A DNA stretch of 64,000 bases from Fen-1254 sp963769605 (GTDB taxonomy: Bacteria > Bacteroidota > Ignavibacteria > UBA10030): NCBI GenBank assembly GCA_963769605.1, contig CAVYML010000002.1:186001-250000 (forward strand), read 5' to 3'. This document shows positions 54,251 to 61,823 of this stretch, piece after piece. Position numbers and translations under genes: made by a program. The number at the start of each line of letters is the position of its first letter. Position 1 is the first letter of the stretch. Under the pieces are notes generated by a model that searched no databases, was not told the DNA's origin, and saw only the letters and a program-made list of their open reading frames with translations.

Positions 54251-55587
54251 AAAAGTACATTATAATCTGCCTGATCTGGATTTGTACGTTTCCTGTTCTT
54301 GCTCAGCGTGTTCTGACCCTGGACGAGAGCAAACAGCTTGCATTGCAGAACAATGCCAGGATAAAAAATTGTGCGCTGGAAATAGAGTCAGCGCAGCAGA
54401 CAAAAAAGGCAGCGTTCACAAATTTCTTTCCATCCATCAGTGCGAGCGGAGCAATGTTTGAAGCGCAGAAGAACTTAATGGAAATATCCACACAAGGCGG
54501 CAATCTTCCTGTCTATAACGGAAATCCGGCGACATTGTCAACGGCAACACAATTTGCGTATATGCCGGCTTCAACTATGGGATTGCTGAAATCGGGAACG
54601 TTCGGTATAGTTACTGCTGTGCAGCCGATCTTTGCCGGTGGCAGAATATGGAATGGCAATCGTCTGGCATCACTGGGAGAAAATGTAAGCGAAGAAAAGA
54701 ATCGTCTTGCCCGGAATGAAGTTCTTCTAAAAACAGAAGAGCAGTATTGGCTCATCGTTTCGCTGAATGAAAAGACAAAGACAATGCAACGATATGAAGA
54801 ATTGTTGAACAGTTTGTTAGCACAAGTGGAAGATGCCTACAAATCCGGCATGGTATCGCGAAATGATATGCTCAAAGTAAAAGTGAAACGCAGTGAAATC
54901 CTGCTGAATAAATCCAAACTGGGAAATGGACGGAAGCTGGCGATGATGGCGTTTTGTCAGCACATGGGTATTCCGTTTGATTCGGCATTGGTGCTCAAGG
55001 ATTCATTGGTGGTTCATGATCTTCCGGAACAGTATTATATCGACCATGCCGAGGCGTTAACGAATAGGTCGGAATATCAATTGCTGCAATCGTCCGTAAG
55101 AGCGGAAGAACTGCAGACTGATATGAAATTAGGCGAGTATTTACCGCAGGTCGGTCTTGGCGTGAGCGGAATGTACATGAAGCTCGACGAAGGAAATGAC
55201 CGAACCATCGGAATGGTCTTTGGAACCGTTTCCATTCCAATTTCCGGTTGGTGGGGAGCGTCTCATACATTAGAGGAGCGAAGCATCAAAGAAAATATTG
55301 CGAAGAACTCCATGCAGGAAAATTCGGAATTGTTGCTGCTGCAAATGCAAAAAGCATGGCAGGATTTATCCGATGCATACAAACAGATATTATTGAGCGA
55401 AGAAGCCGCAGCGCAGGCGGAAGAAAATCTAAAAGTGAATCAGGATAGTTACAATAACGGTATGAGCATTCTTTCCGATTTACTGGAAGCGCAGGCACTG
55501 CAGCAACAGATGAATGATCAGCTTACAGATGCCAAAGCAAGTTATCGAAGCAAAAAGATTACATACTTGCAAGTGACAGGAAGATAG
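54247..55587 (+). CDS. TolC-family outer membrane efflux protein
   Basis: This 446-residue protein has a signal peptide (MKKYIIICLIWICTFPVLAQ) and two repeated alpha-helical/beta segments, the TolC plan. 'VLTLDESKQLALQNNARIK' is the usual N-terminal domain start; the second repeat includes 'DQLTDAKASYRSKKITYLQV'. It forms a trimeric outer-membrane channel for the adaptor and pump encoded upstream. Translation is coupled by the ATGA overlap with the pump gene. Confidence 0.92.
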   Translation: MKKYIIICLIWICTFPVLAQRVLTLDESKQLALQNNARIKNCALEIESAQQTKKAAFTNFFPSISASGAMFEAQKNLMEISTQGGNLPVYNGNPATLSTATQFAYMPASTMGLLKSGTFGIVTAVQPIFAGGRIWNGNRLASLGENVSEEKNRLARNEVLLKTEEQYWLIVSLNEKTKTMQRYEELLNSLLAQVEDAYKSGMVSRNDMLKVKVKRSEILLNKSKLGNGRKLAMMAFCQHMGIPFDSALVLKDSLVVHDLPEQYYIDHAEALTNRSEYQLLQSSVRAEELQTDMKLGEYLPQVGLGVSGMYMKLDEGNDRTIGMVFGTVSIPISGWWGASHTLEERSIKENIAKNSMQENSELLLLQMQKAWQDLSDAYKQILLSEEAAAQAEENLKVNQDSYNNGMSILSDLLEAQALQQQMNDQLTDAKASYRSKKITYLQVTGR

Positions 55588-55606
55588 TTGTATTTATTTT
55601 AAGATT

Positions 55607-55628
55607 CTGTACATTGTTGTTTGTACAG
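55607..55628 (+). terminator. Candidate terminator hairpin after the efflux operon
   Basis: Arms 'ctgtaca' (55,607-55,613) and 'tgtacag' (55,622-55,628) with an eight-base loop lie 20 bp after the TolC stop. No U-run follows, so an intrinsic terminator is uncertain. A second dyad, arms 55,659-55,667 and 55,715-55,723 ('tagtgccgc' / 'gcggcacta'), lies in the remaining gap before 55,864. Confidence 0.4.
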
Positions 55629-55863
55629 GTATTAAAACATTTATATAAATCGATAATTTAGTGCCGCTTCAAATAAATAAAGTTGATTTTAATGATAGAA
55701 ATGTCAATGTTTCCGCGGCACTATGCCTGCCCGCCGCATATAATATTTGCTATGGCAGGCGGGCCTCATGGAATACTATATCATTTTATTTGGAATGGCA
55801 TCAGTATAATTAGGCGGCATCAGCATACAAAATCATGAATGAAGGTCAGAGAAAGGAATTGAG

Positions 55864-56937
55864 ATGGCAGACCAAAATGGGGAAAAAATGATATATCTGG
55901 ATCGTAATGAAAATAATTATGGTCCGGCTCCAAAGTGTTATGAGGTTCTGAAAAACATTGATTTCCGACGGTTAAGCTGGTATACGCGAATATATGAAAA
56001 AAATGCAAAGGGAGAATTATCGCTGCGGCTGGCCAAAGAATATAATCTTCCGGAAAAACATATTGTTATGGGCTACGGCGGTGAGGACCTTCTCAAGTCC
56101 ATAATTCACTGTTATCTTAAAAAAGAAGAAACACTTCTGATTCCATCTTTTTCCTGGTGGTATTATAAATCTATTGCATCAGAAGTTGGCGGAAATACGG
56201 CAGAGTATCCATTATACGCAGGTGAAGAAAGTTATCATTATGATATTGAGGGGATGCTTAAAGTATATCGTCAATTAAAACCTAAAATTGTATTCATCAG
56301 TTCACCAAATAATCCCACGGGTAACAGTTTAACTCCTGAACAACTTTATAAAATACTCGATGAAATGGAAAATACTATTGTTGTTCTGGATGAAGCCTAT
56401 GCCATGTTCAAAACTACAGATAAATCTTACGTTAAGCATATTGCAGAAACATATCCGAAAGTGGCCGTCATCAGGACATTCTCAAAATATTTCGCCTTGG
56501 CTGGCGTGAGAATTGGTTTTGCATTAATCGGCAGTGATCTGGACTATTTTGAACTGTTCACCTCCAAATACCTGGGCTATGACCGGATCAATGAACAGAT
56601 TGCTATTGCCGCGCTGGATTCAATGCCTTATTATGAACATATAACGGCACAGATGAATGAGGATAAAGAAATGTTTTTTAATGAATTCCGCATAATTCCC
56701 GGATTTAAACCCTACCGTTCGGATGCAAATTTTATGCTGGTCGATATGGAAAAAAATAAAATGGCCGCTATGGATGAATTTCTGAAGAGGAAAGGATTTG
56801 TTATCAAATTTATGAATGAAAAGATTTTAGATTCTCAATTACGGATTACGCTCGGAACGCATCAGGAAAATGTTCAATTAATGATGGCCATTAAGGAATA
56901 TGCGGCCAAGGAAATAGTGGAAAATCACAGCATATGA
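55864..56937 (+). CDS. HisC-fold PLP-dependent aminotransferase/decarboxylase
   Basis: This 357-residue fold type I PLP enzyme is related to histidinol-phosphate aminotransferase and threonine-phosphate decarboxylase (CobD). Features: 'LDRNENNYGPAP' N-terminal gate, 'SSPNNPTGNSL', Asp in 'VVLDEAYAMF', and the PLP lysine in 'RTFSKYFALAGVRIGFA'. A histidine pathway role is unlikely since no his genes are near. It overlaps the CDP-alcohol phosphatidyltransferase gene by four bases, so it probably makes or processes a phosphorylated amino alcohol, such as ethanolamine phosphate from serine phosphate, or an aminophosphonate. Transaminase versus decarboxylase is undecided. Confidence 0.85.
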   Translation: MADQNGEKMIYLDRNENNYGPAPKCYEVLKNIDFRRLSWYTRIYEKNAKGELSLRLAKEYNLPEKHIVMGYGGEDLLKSIIHCYLKKEETLLIPSFSWWYYKSIASEVGGNTAEYPLYAGEESYHYDIEGMLKVYRQLKPKIVFISSPNNPTGNSLTPEQLYKILDEMENTIVVLDEAYAMFKTTDKSYVKHIAETYPKVAVIRTFSKYFALAGVRIGFALIGSDLDYFELFTSKYLGYDRINEQIAIAALDSMPYYEHITAQMNEDKEMFFNEFRIIPGFKPYRSDANFMLVDMEKNKMAAMDEFLKRKGFVIKFMNEKILDSQLRITLGTHQENVQLMMAIKEYAAKEIVENHSI

Positions 56938-57812
56938 AACTCATCGAAGAATATAAAAAGTCGCTGAAGCATATTGAAGCGGAAGAACCTCTTGATCTGT
57001 ATTTTTACCGTATTATTTCTTTTCTCTTTGTCAAAATTATTCTGCCCTTTCCCATTACGCCGAACCAGATATCCATTGCCGCGCTTGCCATGGGGCTCAT
57101 GAGCGCTGTGTTCTATGCCTTTGGAACTCGAGAGGCGTTCATCATTGCCGCTGTTTTTTATGCAATGTATTATTTGTTCGATCTCAGCGATGGTCAGGTT
57201 GCCCGGCTGAAAAAAAACGGCACCAGGATTGGCAGGATCGTTGACGGCATTGCGGATTATGTAACTCATGTTTCTATTTATATCGGATTGGGTATCGGAC
57301 TGGGAAATGAGCTCAATACCTGGCTCCTGGTACTTGTAACCCTTCTTTGTCTGATGGGTCAGGTTATCCTGTTTGATTATTACAGAAGTCGTTATCTGGA
57401 ATATACCCTGGGAGTGGTAAATCTTTTTGGAGATGATTTGAAACAATTCCAGCAGGAATATATAGAATTAAAAAGGCTGCCGGGGAAAAAAACGGAGAAA
57501 TTGGTTTATTTTTTATATCTGAAATACGTGGTCGTGCAGCAATTCTTTATTTCCAGAGCCGCAAAAGAACAAAAAAATAAGAAATTTGATACCGTTGATT
57601 TTTTAAAGAAAAATAAACTGATTCTCCGGCTCTGGTCTTTTATGGGCAGTTCCTTGCATATTACTCTGCTCATGATCATGTCGGTTCTGAATTGTATTGA
57701 TTTATATCTTTATGGGATTCTTATTTTTATTAATATTTATGCGGTGCTTATGGTTATTCTGCAAACCCTTACCGATTTAAAAACAAAATTAGTAGAAAAG
57801 GATGCCATATAA
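56934..57812 (+). CDS. CDP-alcohol phosphatidyltransferase family enzyme
   Basis: This 292-residue inner-membrane enzyme has the complete catalytic signature D-x2-DG-x2-AR-x8-G-x3-D-x3-D in 'DLSDGQVARLKK', 'NGTRIGRIVDGIADY'. The N-terminal 'PITPNQISIAALAMGL' starts the first membrane segments. An insert in the second half carries a charged loop. These enzymes join CDP-alcohol or CDP-diacylglycerol to a second alcohol. The coupled nucleotidyltransferase downstream would supply a CDP-activated head group. It overlaps both neighbours (ATGA upstream, TAATG downstream). Confidence 0.9.
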   Translation: MKLIEEYKKSLKHIEAEEPLDLYFYRIISFLFVKIILPFPITPNQISIAALAMGLMSAVFYAFGTREAFIIAAVFYAMYYLFDLSDGQVARLKKNGTRIGRIVDGIADYVTHVSIYIGLGIGLGNELNTWLLVLVTLLCLMGQVILFDYYRSRYLEYTLGVVNLFGDDLKQFQQEYIELKRLPGKKTEKLVYFLYLKYVVVQQFFISRAAKEQKNKKFDTVDFLKKNKLILRLWSFMGSSLHITLLMIMSVLNCIDLYLYGILIFINIYAVLMVILQTLTDLKTKLVEKDAI

Positions 57813-58528
57813 TGCATGCTGTTATTCTTGTTGCCGGTATGGCTACCCGACTAAGACCGTTGACTGATTCCACTCCAAAATGTTTGCTCAGAGTAAAGGG
57901 TAAACCAATCCTTGGCAGGATGATTGAAAATCTTCGTTTATCAGGAATTGAGCATTTTGTTTTGGTAACAGGTTATCTTGAAGATCAGATTCATCGTTTT
58001 ATCAAAGAAAATTACCCGGCAGTCAAGGTGACATTTATTTCCAACAAACTGTTTGCCTCAACCAACAATATCTATTCCCTTTGGCTGGCTAAAGATATAG
58101 TAAAATCAAAGGACTTTCTTCTGTTAGACGGGGATATTGTTTTTGACAGAGGAATCGTTGATTTGCTGTTGAATGGAAGGCATCACGCTGCCCTGGCATT
58201 AAGAACAATTGGACATGTGGGGCAGGAAGATATAAAAGTGATGACAGATAAGAACGGATTTGTAGAGGAAATCAATAAAACCATGAATCCGGCGGAAGCC
58301 GCAGGAGAATCTATTGGCATTGAATTTATTTTGGAGGACTCTTCAGTCAGATTATTTAATGAGTTGCAGCTCATGATAGAGCATGAGAAAAAAGTAAATG
58401 TCTGGTATGAAGAGGCCTTTCAGAGAATCATTAACCTTGGAACGAAGATTGCGGCCGTTGATGTGGGGAATTTGAAATGCATGGAATTGGATACGGTCGA
58501 AGATTTTAAGAATGCCGAAAATTTATAA
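57812..58528 (+). CDS. Nucleotidyltransferase of the sugar-phosphate/phosphocholine type
   Basis: This 238-residue NTP_transferase fold has signature 'ILVAGMATRLRPLTDSTPKC' with the G-x-x-T-R-L-x-P loop and PK, and 'DFLLLDGDIVFD' for the Mg2+ site. The short form without a left-handed beta-helix and the absence of sugar-nucleotide genes nearby favour LicC/PntC-like cytidylyltransferases that activate phosphocholine, phosphoethanolamine or phosphonoalkylamines. It starts at the last base of the previous stop. Substrate is inferred from the operon. Confidence 0.88.
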   Translation: MHAVILVAGMATRLRPLTDSTPKCLLRVKGKPILGRMIENLRLSGIEHFVLVTGYLEDQIHRFIKENYPAVKVTFISNKLFASTNNIYSLWLAKDIVKSKDFLLLDGDIVFDRGIVDLLLNGRHHAALALRTIGHVGQEDIKVMTDKNGFVEEINKTMNPAEAAGESIGIEFILEDSSVRLFNELQLMIEHEKKVNVWYEEAFQRIINLGTKIAAVDVGNLKCMELDTVEDFKNAENL

Positions 58529-58581
58529 GTCGCCAAAATATGATTCAATTTCCCATGGTTAAAAATGGGATGTGCGCTGTA

Positions 58582-59205
58582 TCAGAATCCAATCAATCTG
58601 CTGCAAAGTGTAACGATTCCAAATAGTATCAGGATGGAACCGGCAATCTTATTCACAAGAGAGATGCCGTCAGTGTTAATATTTTCCTTGAAAAAATGGA
58701 CGAGTGTCGTGAGCAGTGTGAACCAACTCATCGTACCAAGAAATATTCCCCCAACGAGAAATAGTCCAAAGATATGATTACCCGTAATCTCTTTGAGTCC
58801 CACGCTTGCAAAAACAGCGGCGAAGGTAAACAATGTCATCGGGTTGGTCAATGCAAGCAAGAAGGTTGAGAAGAACGCGCGTATATGTCCATTCGTTCCA
58901 TTTGTTTCTGTATTTGTCGAAGGGTGGGAGCGTAACGTGTGATATCCCAATATAATCAGAACGAGACCGCCTACAAGCCTGATCCATTGCTGTTGATTAT
59001 AGATAAAATCGGAAATAAGTGTAACACCAAATGCGGCGACAATACCATAAATTATATCTGCTGCAGATGCACTGATGCCAACAATGAGTCCTCGTTTACT
59101 CCCATGTGCGAGTGTTCGCCGAATACAAATGACCCCGAGAGGTCCAACCGGCGCCGCCAGTGCGAATCCTATCGCAATGCCCTTCAGAATATAAATAAAA
59201 TACAT
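58582..59205 (-). CDS. LysE-family amino-acid exporter
   Basis: The 207-residue protein has six hydrophobic helices. 'LAAPVGPLGVICIRRTLAHG' is the conserved LysE/RhtB N-terminal motif, and 'LALTNPMTLFTFAAVFA' the mid-protein one. It exports amino acids or related small metabolites. It converges with the nucleotidyltransferase operon and lies 38 bp from the left copy of the 251-bp repeat. Confidence 0.9.
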   Translation of the reverse strand: MYFIYILKGIAIGFALAAPVGPLGVICIRRTLAHGSKRGLIVGISASAADIIYGIVAAFGVTLISDFIYNQQQWIRLVGGLVLIILGYHTLRSHPSTNTETNGTNGHIRAFFSTFLLALTNPMTLFTFAAVFASVGLKEITGNHIFGLFLVGGIFLGTMSWFTLLTTLVHFFKENINTDGISLVNKIAGSILILFGIVTLCSRLIGF

Positions 59206-59243
59206 TTATTAAACCGACACTTAAATTATTATCCTCTTACATT

Positions 59244-59494
59244 ATATAATAAGTTTCCTAAAATAAATAGAAAAAAATAAACAGTAAAAAAGGGTAATTA
59301 CTCAGCGTGATATTGAAAGATTAATATATACCCCGCTCTTGAGGAGTTTCGTTCCCAAGCTTCAGCTTGGGAACGAAAAAGAATCATGGTAGGCGATCAA
59401 ACATTCCCGTTTGTCATTTTTCGTTAATATGGGACAGGCCTGCCTGCATGACGGTATCAGCAGACACCTCAACAGTGGTACTTAACGGCGAAGT
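59244..59494. repeat. 251-bp direct repeat, left copy (long target duplication)
   Basis: Matches 61,143-61,393 base for base as far as I can compare, ending exactly at the left end of the insertion sequence. Contains the palindrome 'cgttcccaag..cttgggaacg' (59,349-59,374), a copy of the dispersed repeat and the first codons of the fn3-like gene fragment. No gene lies in 59,206-59,596 apart from this. Confidence 0.92.
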
Positions 59495-61142
59495 CCCGAC
59501 TTGTACACAGACGGATAGTTAAGATAAAAACATGCGAAATTAGTTTGAAACGCGTAAATTTAACATATGGTGTCATACTAAGGACTTCGTTAGAACATGT
59601 TTCATATCCGTACGACAAAAACTGGTTCCGGCGGCACAGCAGTGCAAATTATTCGGTATCAAAACCGGAAGATGATCATCATCAAACATCTGGGCAGTAC
59701 ACATGATAAGAAAGATTTAAAAGCCTTAAAAGAAACAGCTACTCTCTGGATTGAGAAGACGACCAAACAACAATCATTATTCTCCAACGAATCAGTTTCA
59801 CCTACACTACAACTCAAGCAATGTCAGTATGTTGGATTTCGCTATGGTTTGATCTACGAAAGTCTTTATCAACTGTGCAAACTATTTAAATTTCATCGGT
59901 TGCGAAACAAGCTCTTGGTAGATTTAGTTATTGCACGCATTATTGAGCCAGGTTCAAAGACACAGTCAATAGAATTTCTCAAAGAGTTCATGGGAATAGA
60001 ACATAAACGTCAGGAACTCTATCGGCAAATTCCAAGGTTTCTGGGTGTGAAAGATACAGTAGAATCTAAAGTACTGGCGGTTGCTGAAAAAGAATTTGCT
60101 TTTACCTTTTCCCTCATCTTTTATGATGTAACTACTTTATACTTTGAGAGTTTTGAATCAGATGATTTACGCCAATGCGGATTCTCCAAAGATAACAAAT
60201 TCAATCAACCGCAAATAGTCCTTGGACTTTTAGTGACTATTGATGGTTTTCCAGTAGGGTATCAAATATTTGAAGGCAATAAATTTGAAGGACACACGTT
60301 AATTCCTGTTATTGTGGAATTTAAGCACAAACACAAGGTTGAAAATTTCACTGTGGTTGCTGACGCTGCTATGATAAGTGATAAAAATATTACCGCACTT
60401 GCCTCTGCTCATCTTCAGTACATTGTCGGAGCCAGAATAGCAAATTTGCCACTCAAGCGTATTGCGGAGATCAGCGCTCAACTTTATCAACGCGATGGCG
60501 CAACAATGCGTATGGCAACGGAGCTTGGTGATTTGATCTGTGAATTTTCTGCAAAACGATTTGCAAAAGATAAACGAGAGCTGGAAAAACAAATTATTAA
60601 AGCTCAGGAGCTTCTCGATAATCCAGGTAGCATCAAAAAAGTAAAATTCATTACCTCCAAAGATCAAACATATACACTTCATACTGCATTAATAGAGAAG
60701 ACCAAACTACTACTTGGCATCAAAGGCTATTACACAAATCTGCCGAAGTCGGAAGTCAGTGATAACATTGTCATTGAGCATTATCATAATCTCTGGCATG
60801 TAGAGCAGGCATTTCGCATTGCAAAAAGTGATTTGCAAATGCGTCCCATCTACCACTTTAAACAAAAGACTATTAAAGCTCATATTCTCATTTGCTTCAT
60901 GGCATTAGCAATTTGTAAATATATGGAGTTAAAAACGGGAAGATCGACCAAGTCTATTGTAAAATTATTGAAAGGCGTTACAGATGCTATAATGGTTAAT
61001 ACCCTCACAGGCGAAGAATTTACTCTACGCTCTATACTCATCGATGATGTCAAACAACTCTTGATAAAAATGGCTCTGTTGCTTTGATTTGGCCGTATTA
61101 TTTCCCCTCACACGCTTGTCATACTAATTTGGACAAGTCAGG
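59495..61142 (+). mobile_element. IS1634/IS1549-type insertion sequence, 1,648 bp
   Basis: Ends are imperfect 13-bp inverted repeats: left 'CCCGACTTGTACA' (59,495-59,507) and right, read inward, 'CCTGACTTGTCCA' (61,130-61,142). They coincide exactly with the inner edges of the 251-bp direct repeats. A single transposase gene fills the element. The family within the IS4 superfamily is known for very long, variable target duplications, which fits. Confidence 0.88.
59597..61087 (+). CDS. IS1634-family DDE transposase
   Basis: This 496-residue transposase begins 'MFHIRTTKTGSGGTAVQIIR', typical of IS1634. The catalytic triad is visible: Asp177 in 'IFYDVTTLYFES', Asp256 in 'VVADAAMIS', and Glu403 in 'WHVEQAFRIAKSDLQMRP' (YREK-like region of the IS4 superfamily). 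The frame is complete and the termini are present, so it may be active. It cuts and pastes with wide staggering in this family. Confidence 0.93.
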   Translation: MFHIRTTKTGSGGTAVQIIRYQNRKMIIIKHLGSTHDKKDLKALKETATLWIEKTTKQQSLFSNESVSPTLQLKQCQYVGFRYGLIYESLYQLCKLFKFHRLRNKLLVDLVIARIIEPGSKTQSIEFLKEFMGIEHKRQELYRQIPRFLGVKDTVESKVLAVAEKEFAFTFSLIFYDVTTLYFESFESDDLRQCGFSKDNKFNQPQIVLGLLVTIDGFPVGYQIFEGNKFEGHTLIPVIVEFKHKHKVENFTVVADAAMISDKNITALASAHLQYIVGARIANLPLKRIAEISAQLYQRDGATMRMATELGDLICEFSAKRFAKDKRELEKQIIKAQELLDNPGSIKKVKFITSKDQTYTLHTALIEKTKLLLGIKGYYTNLPKSEVSDNIVIEHYHNLWHVEQAFRIAKSDLQMRPIYHFKQKTIKAHILICFMALAICKYMELKTGRSTKSIVKLLKGVTDAIMVNTLTGEEFTLRSILIDDVKQLLIKMALLL

Positions 61143-61393
61143 ATATAATAAGTTTCCTAAAATAAATAGAAAAAAATAAACAGTAAAAAAGGGTAATTAC
61201 TCAGCGTGATATTGAAAGATTAATATATACCCCGCTCTTGAGGAGTTTCGTTCCCAAGCTTCAGCTTGGGAACGAAAAAGAATCATGGTAGGCGATCAAA
61301 CATTCCCGTTTGTCATTTTTCGTTAATATGGGACAGGCCTGCCTGCATGACGGTATCAGCAGACACCTCAACAGTGGTACTTAACGGCGAAGT
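61143..61393. repeat. 251-bp direct repeat, right copy (long target duplication)
   Basis: Second copy of 59,244-59,494, offset 1,899 bp. It begins exactly after the right inverted repeat of the insertion sequence and runs into the fn3-like fragment that the left copy lacks, showing the original undisturbed order. Confidence 0.92.
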
Positions 61394-61703
61394 GAATACG
61401 GAAAATATAAGCACGACAGTGCGTTTTCTTTACGGTACTGTATCCGGAGTGTATACGGATTCCGTAGATGCATCACAAAGTCCGGTGAATAGTACCGACA
61501 CATCCGTTTCAGTAACTCCCAACAATCTCTCAGCCGGTACAGTGTATTATTTTTGTATAGCTGCCCAGAACGCCAATGGTGATATGAGAGGCTCCGAGCA
61601 GAGCTTCATGGTATTTTCTACTTTCCCAGGGGAAAGCACCTCTTATGGGCGCTTGCATCTGACTATAGCAATATATAAATTTCAACCATTACAGGATTGG
61701 TGA
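61347..61703 (+). pseudogene. Fragment of a secreted protein with an fn3-like repeat
   Basis: From 'TVSADTSTVVLNGEVN' through 'TTVRFLYGTVSGVYTDSVDA', 'TPNNLSAGTVYYFCIAAQNA' to 'GSEQSFMVFS' this is one fibronectin III-like repeat common in large secreted Bacteroidota proteins. There is no signal peptide or sorting domain, and after 'FSTFPG' the frame turns nonsensical and stops at 61,703. It is the remnant into which the insertion sequence landed. Bases 61,704-61,823 show only the leader of the next gene. Confidence 0.65.
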
Positions 61704-61823
61704 GAGGTGCAAATCAAGAGAAAATAATCAAAAGCGTGTTAGGTTATTTCATCTGGTAAGGGCATTTATTGTCTTTATCGGATTGGAGAAAGAATCCACA
61801 TTACCCCAAACGAGGAGGAAGCT

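Noticed and set aside
55864..56937. Histidine biosynthesis hisC
   Set aside because: No other his genes nearby; tight overlap with lipid head-group type genes points to another role.
59244..61393. Composite transposon with the 251-bp repeats as mobile ends
   Set aside because: The repeats carry no transposase and include part of a pre-existing gene fragment; their inner edges coincide with the single insertion sequence, so a target duplication is simpler.
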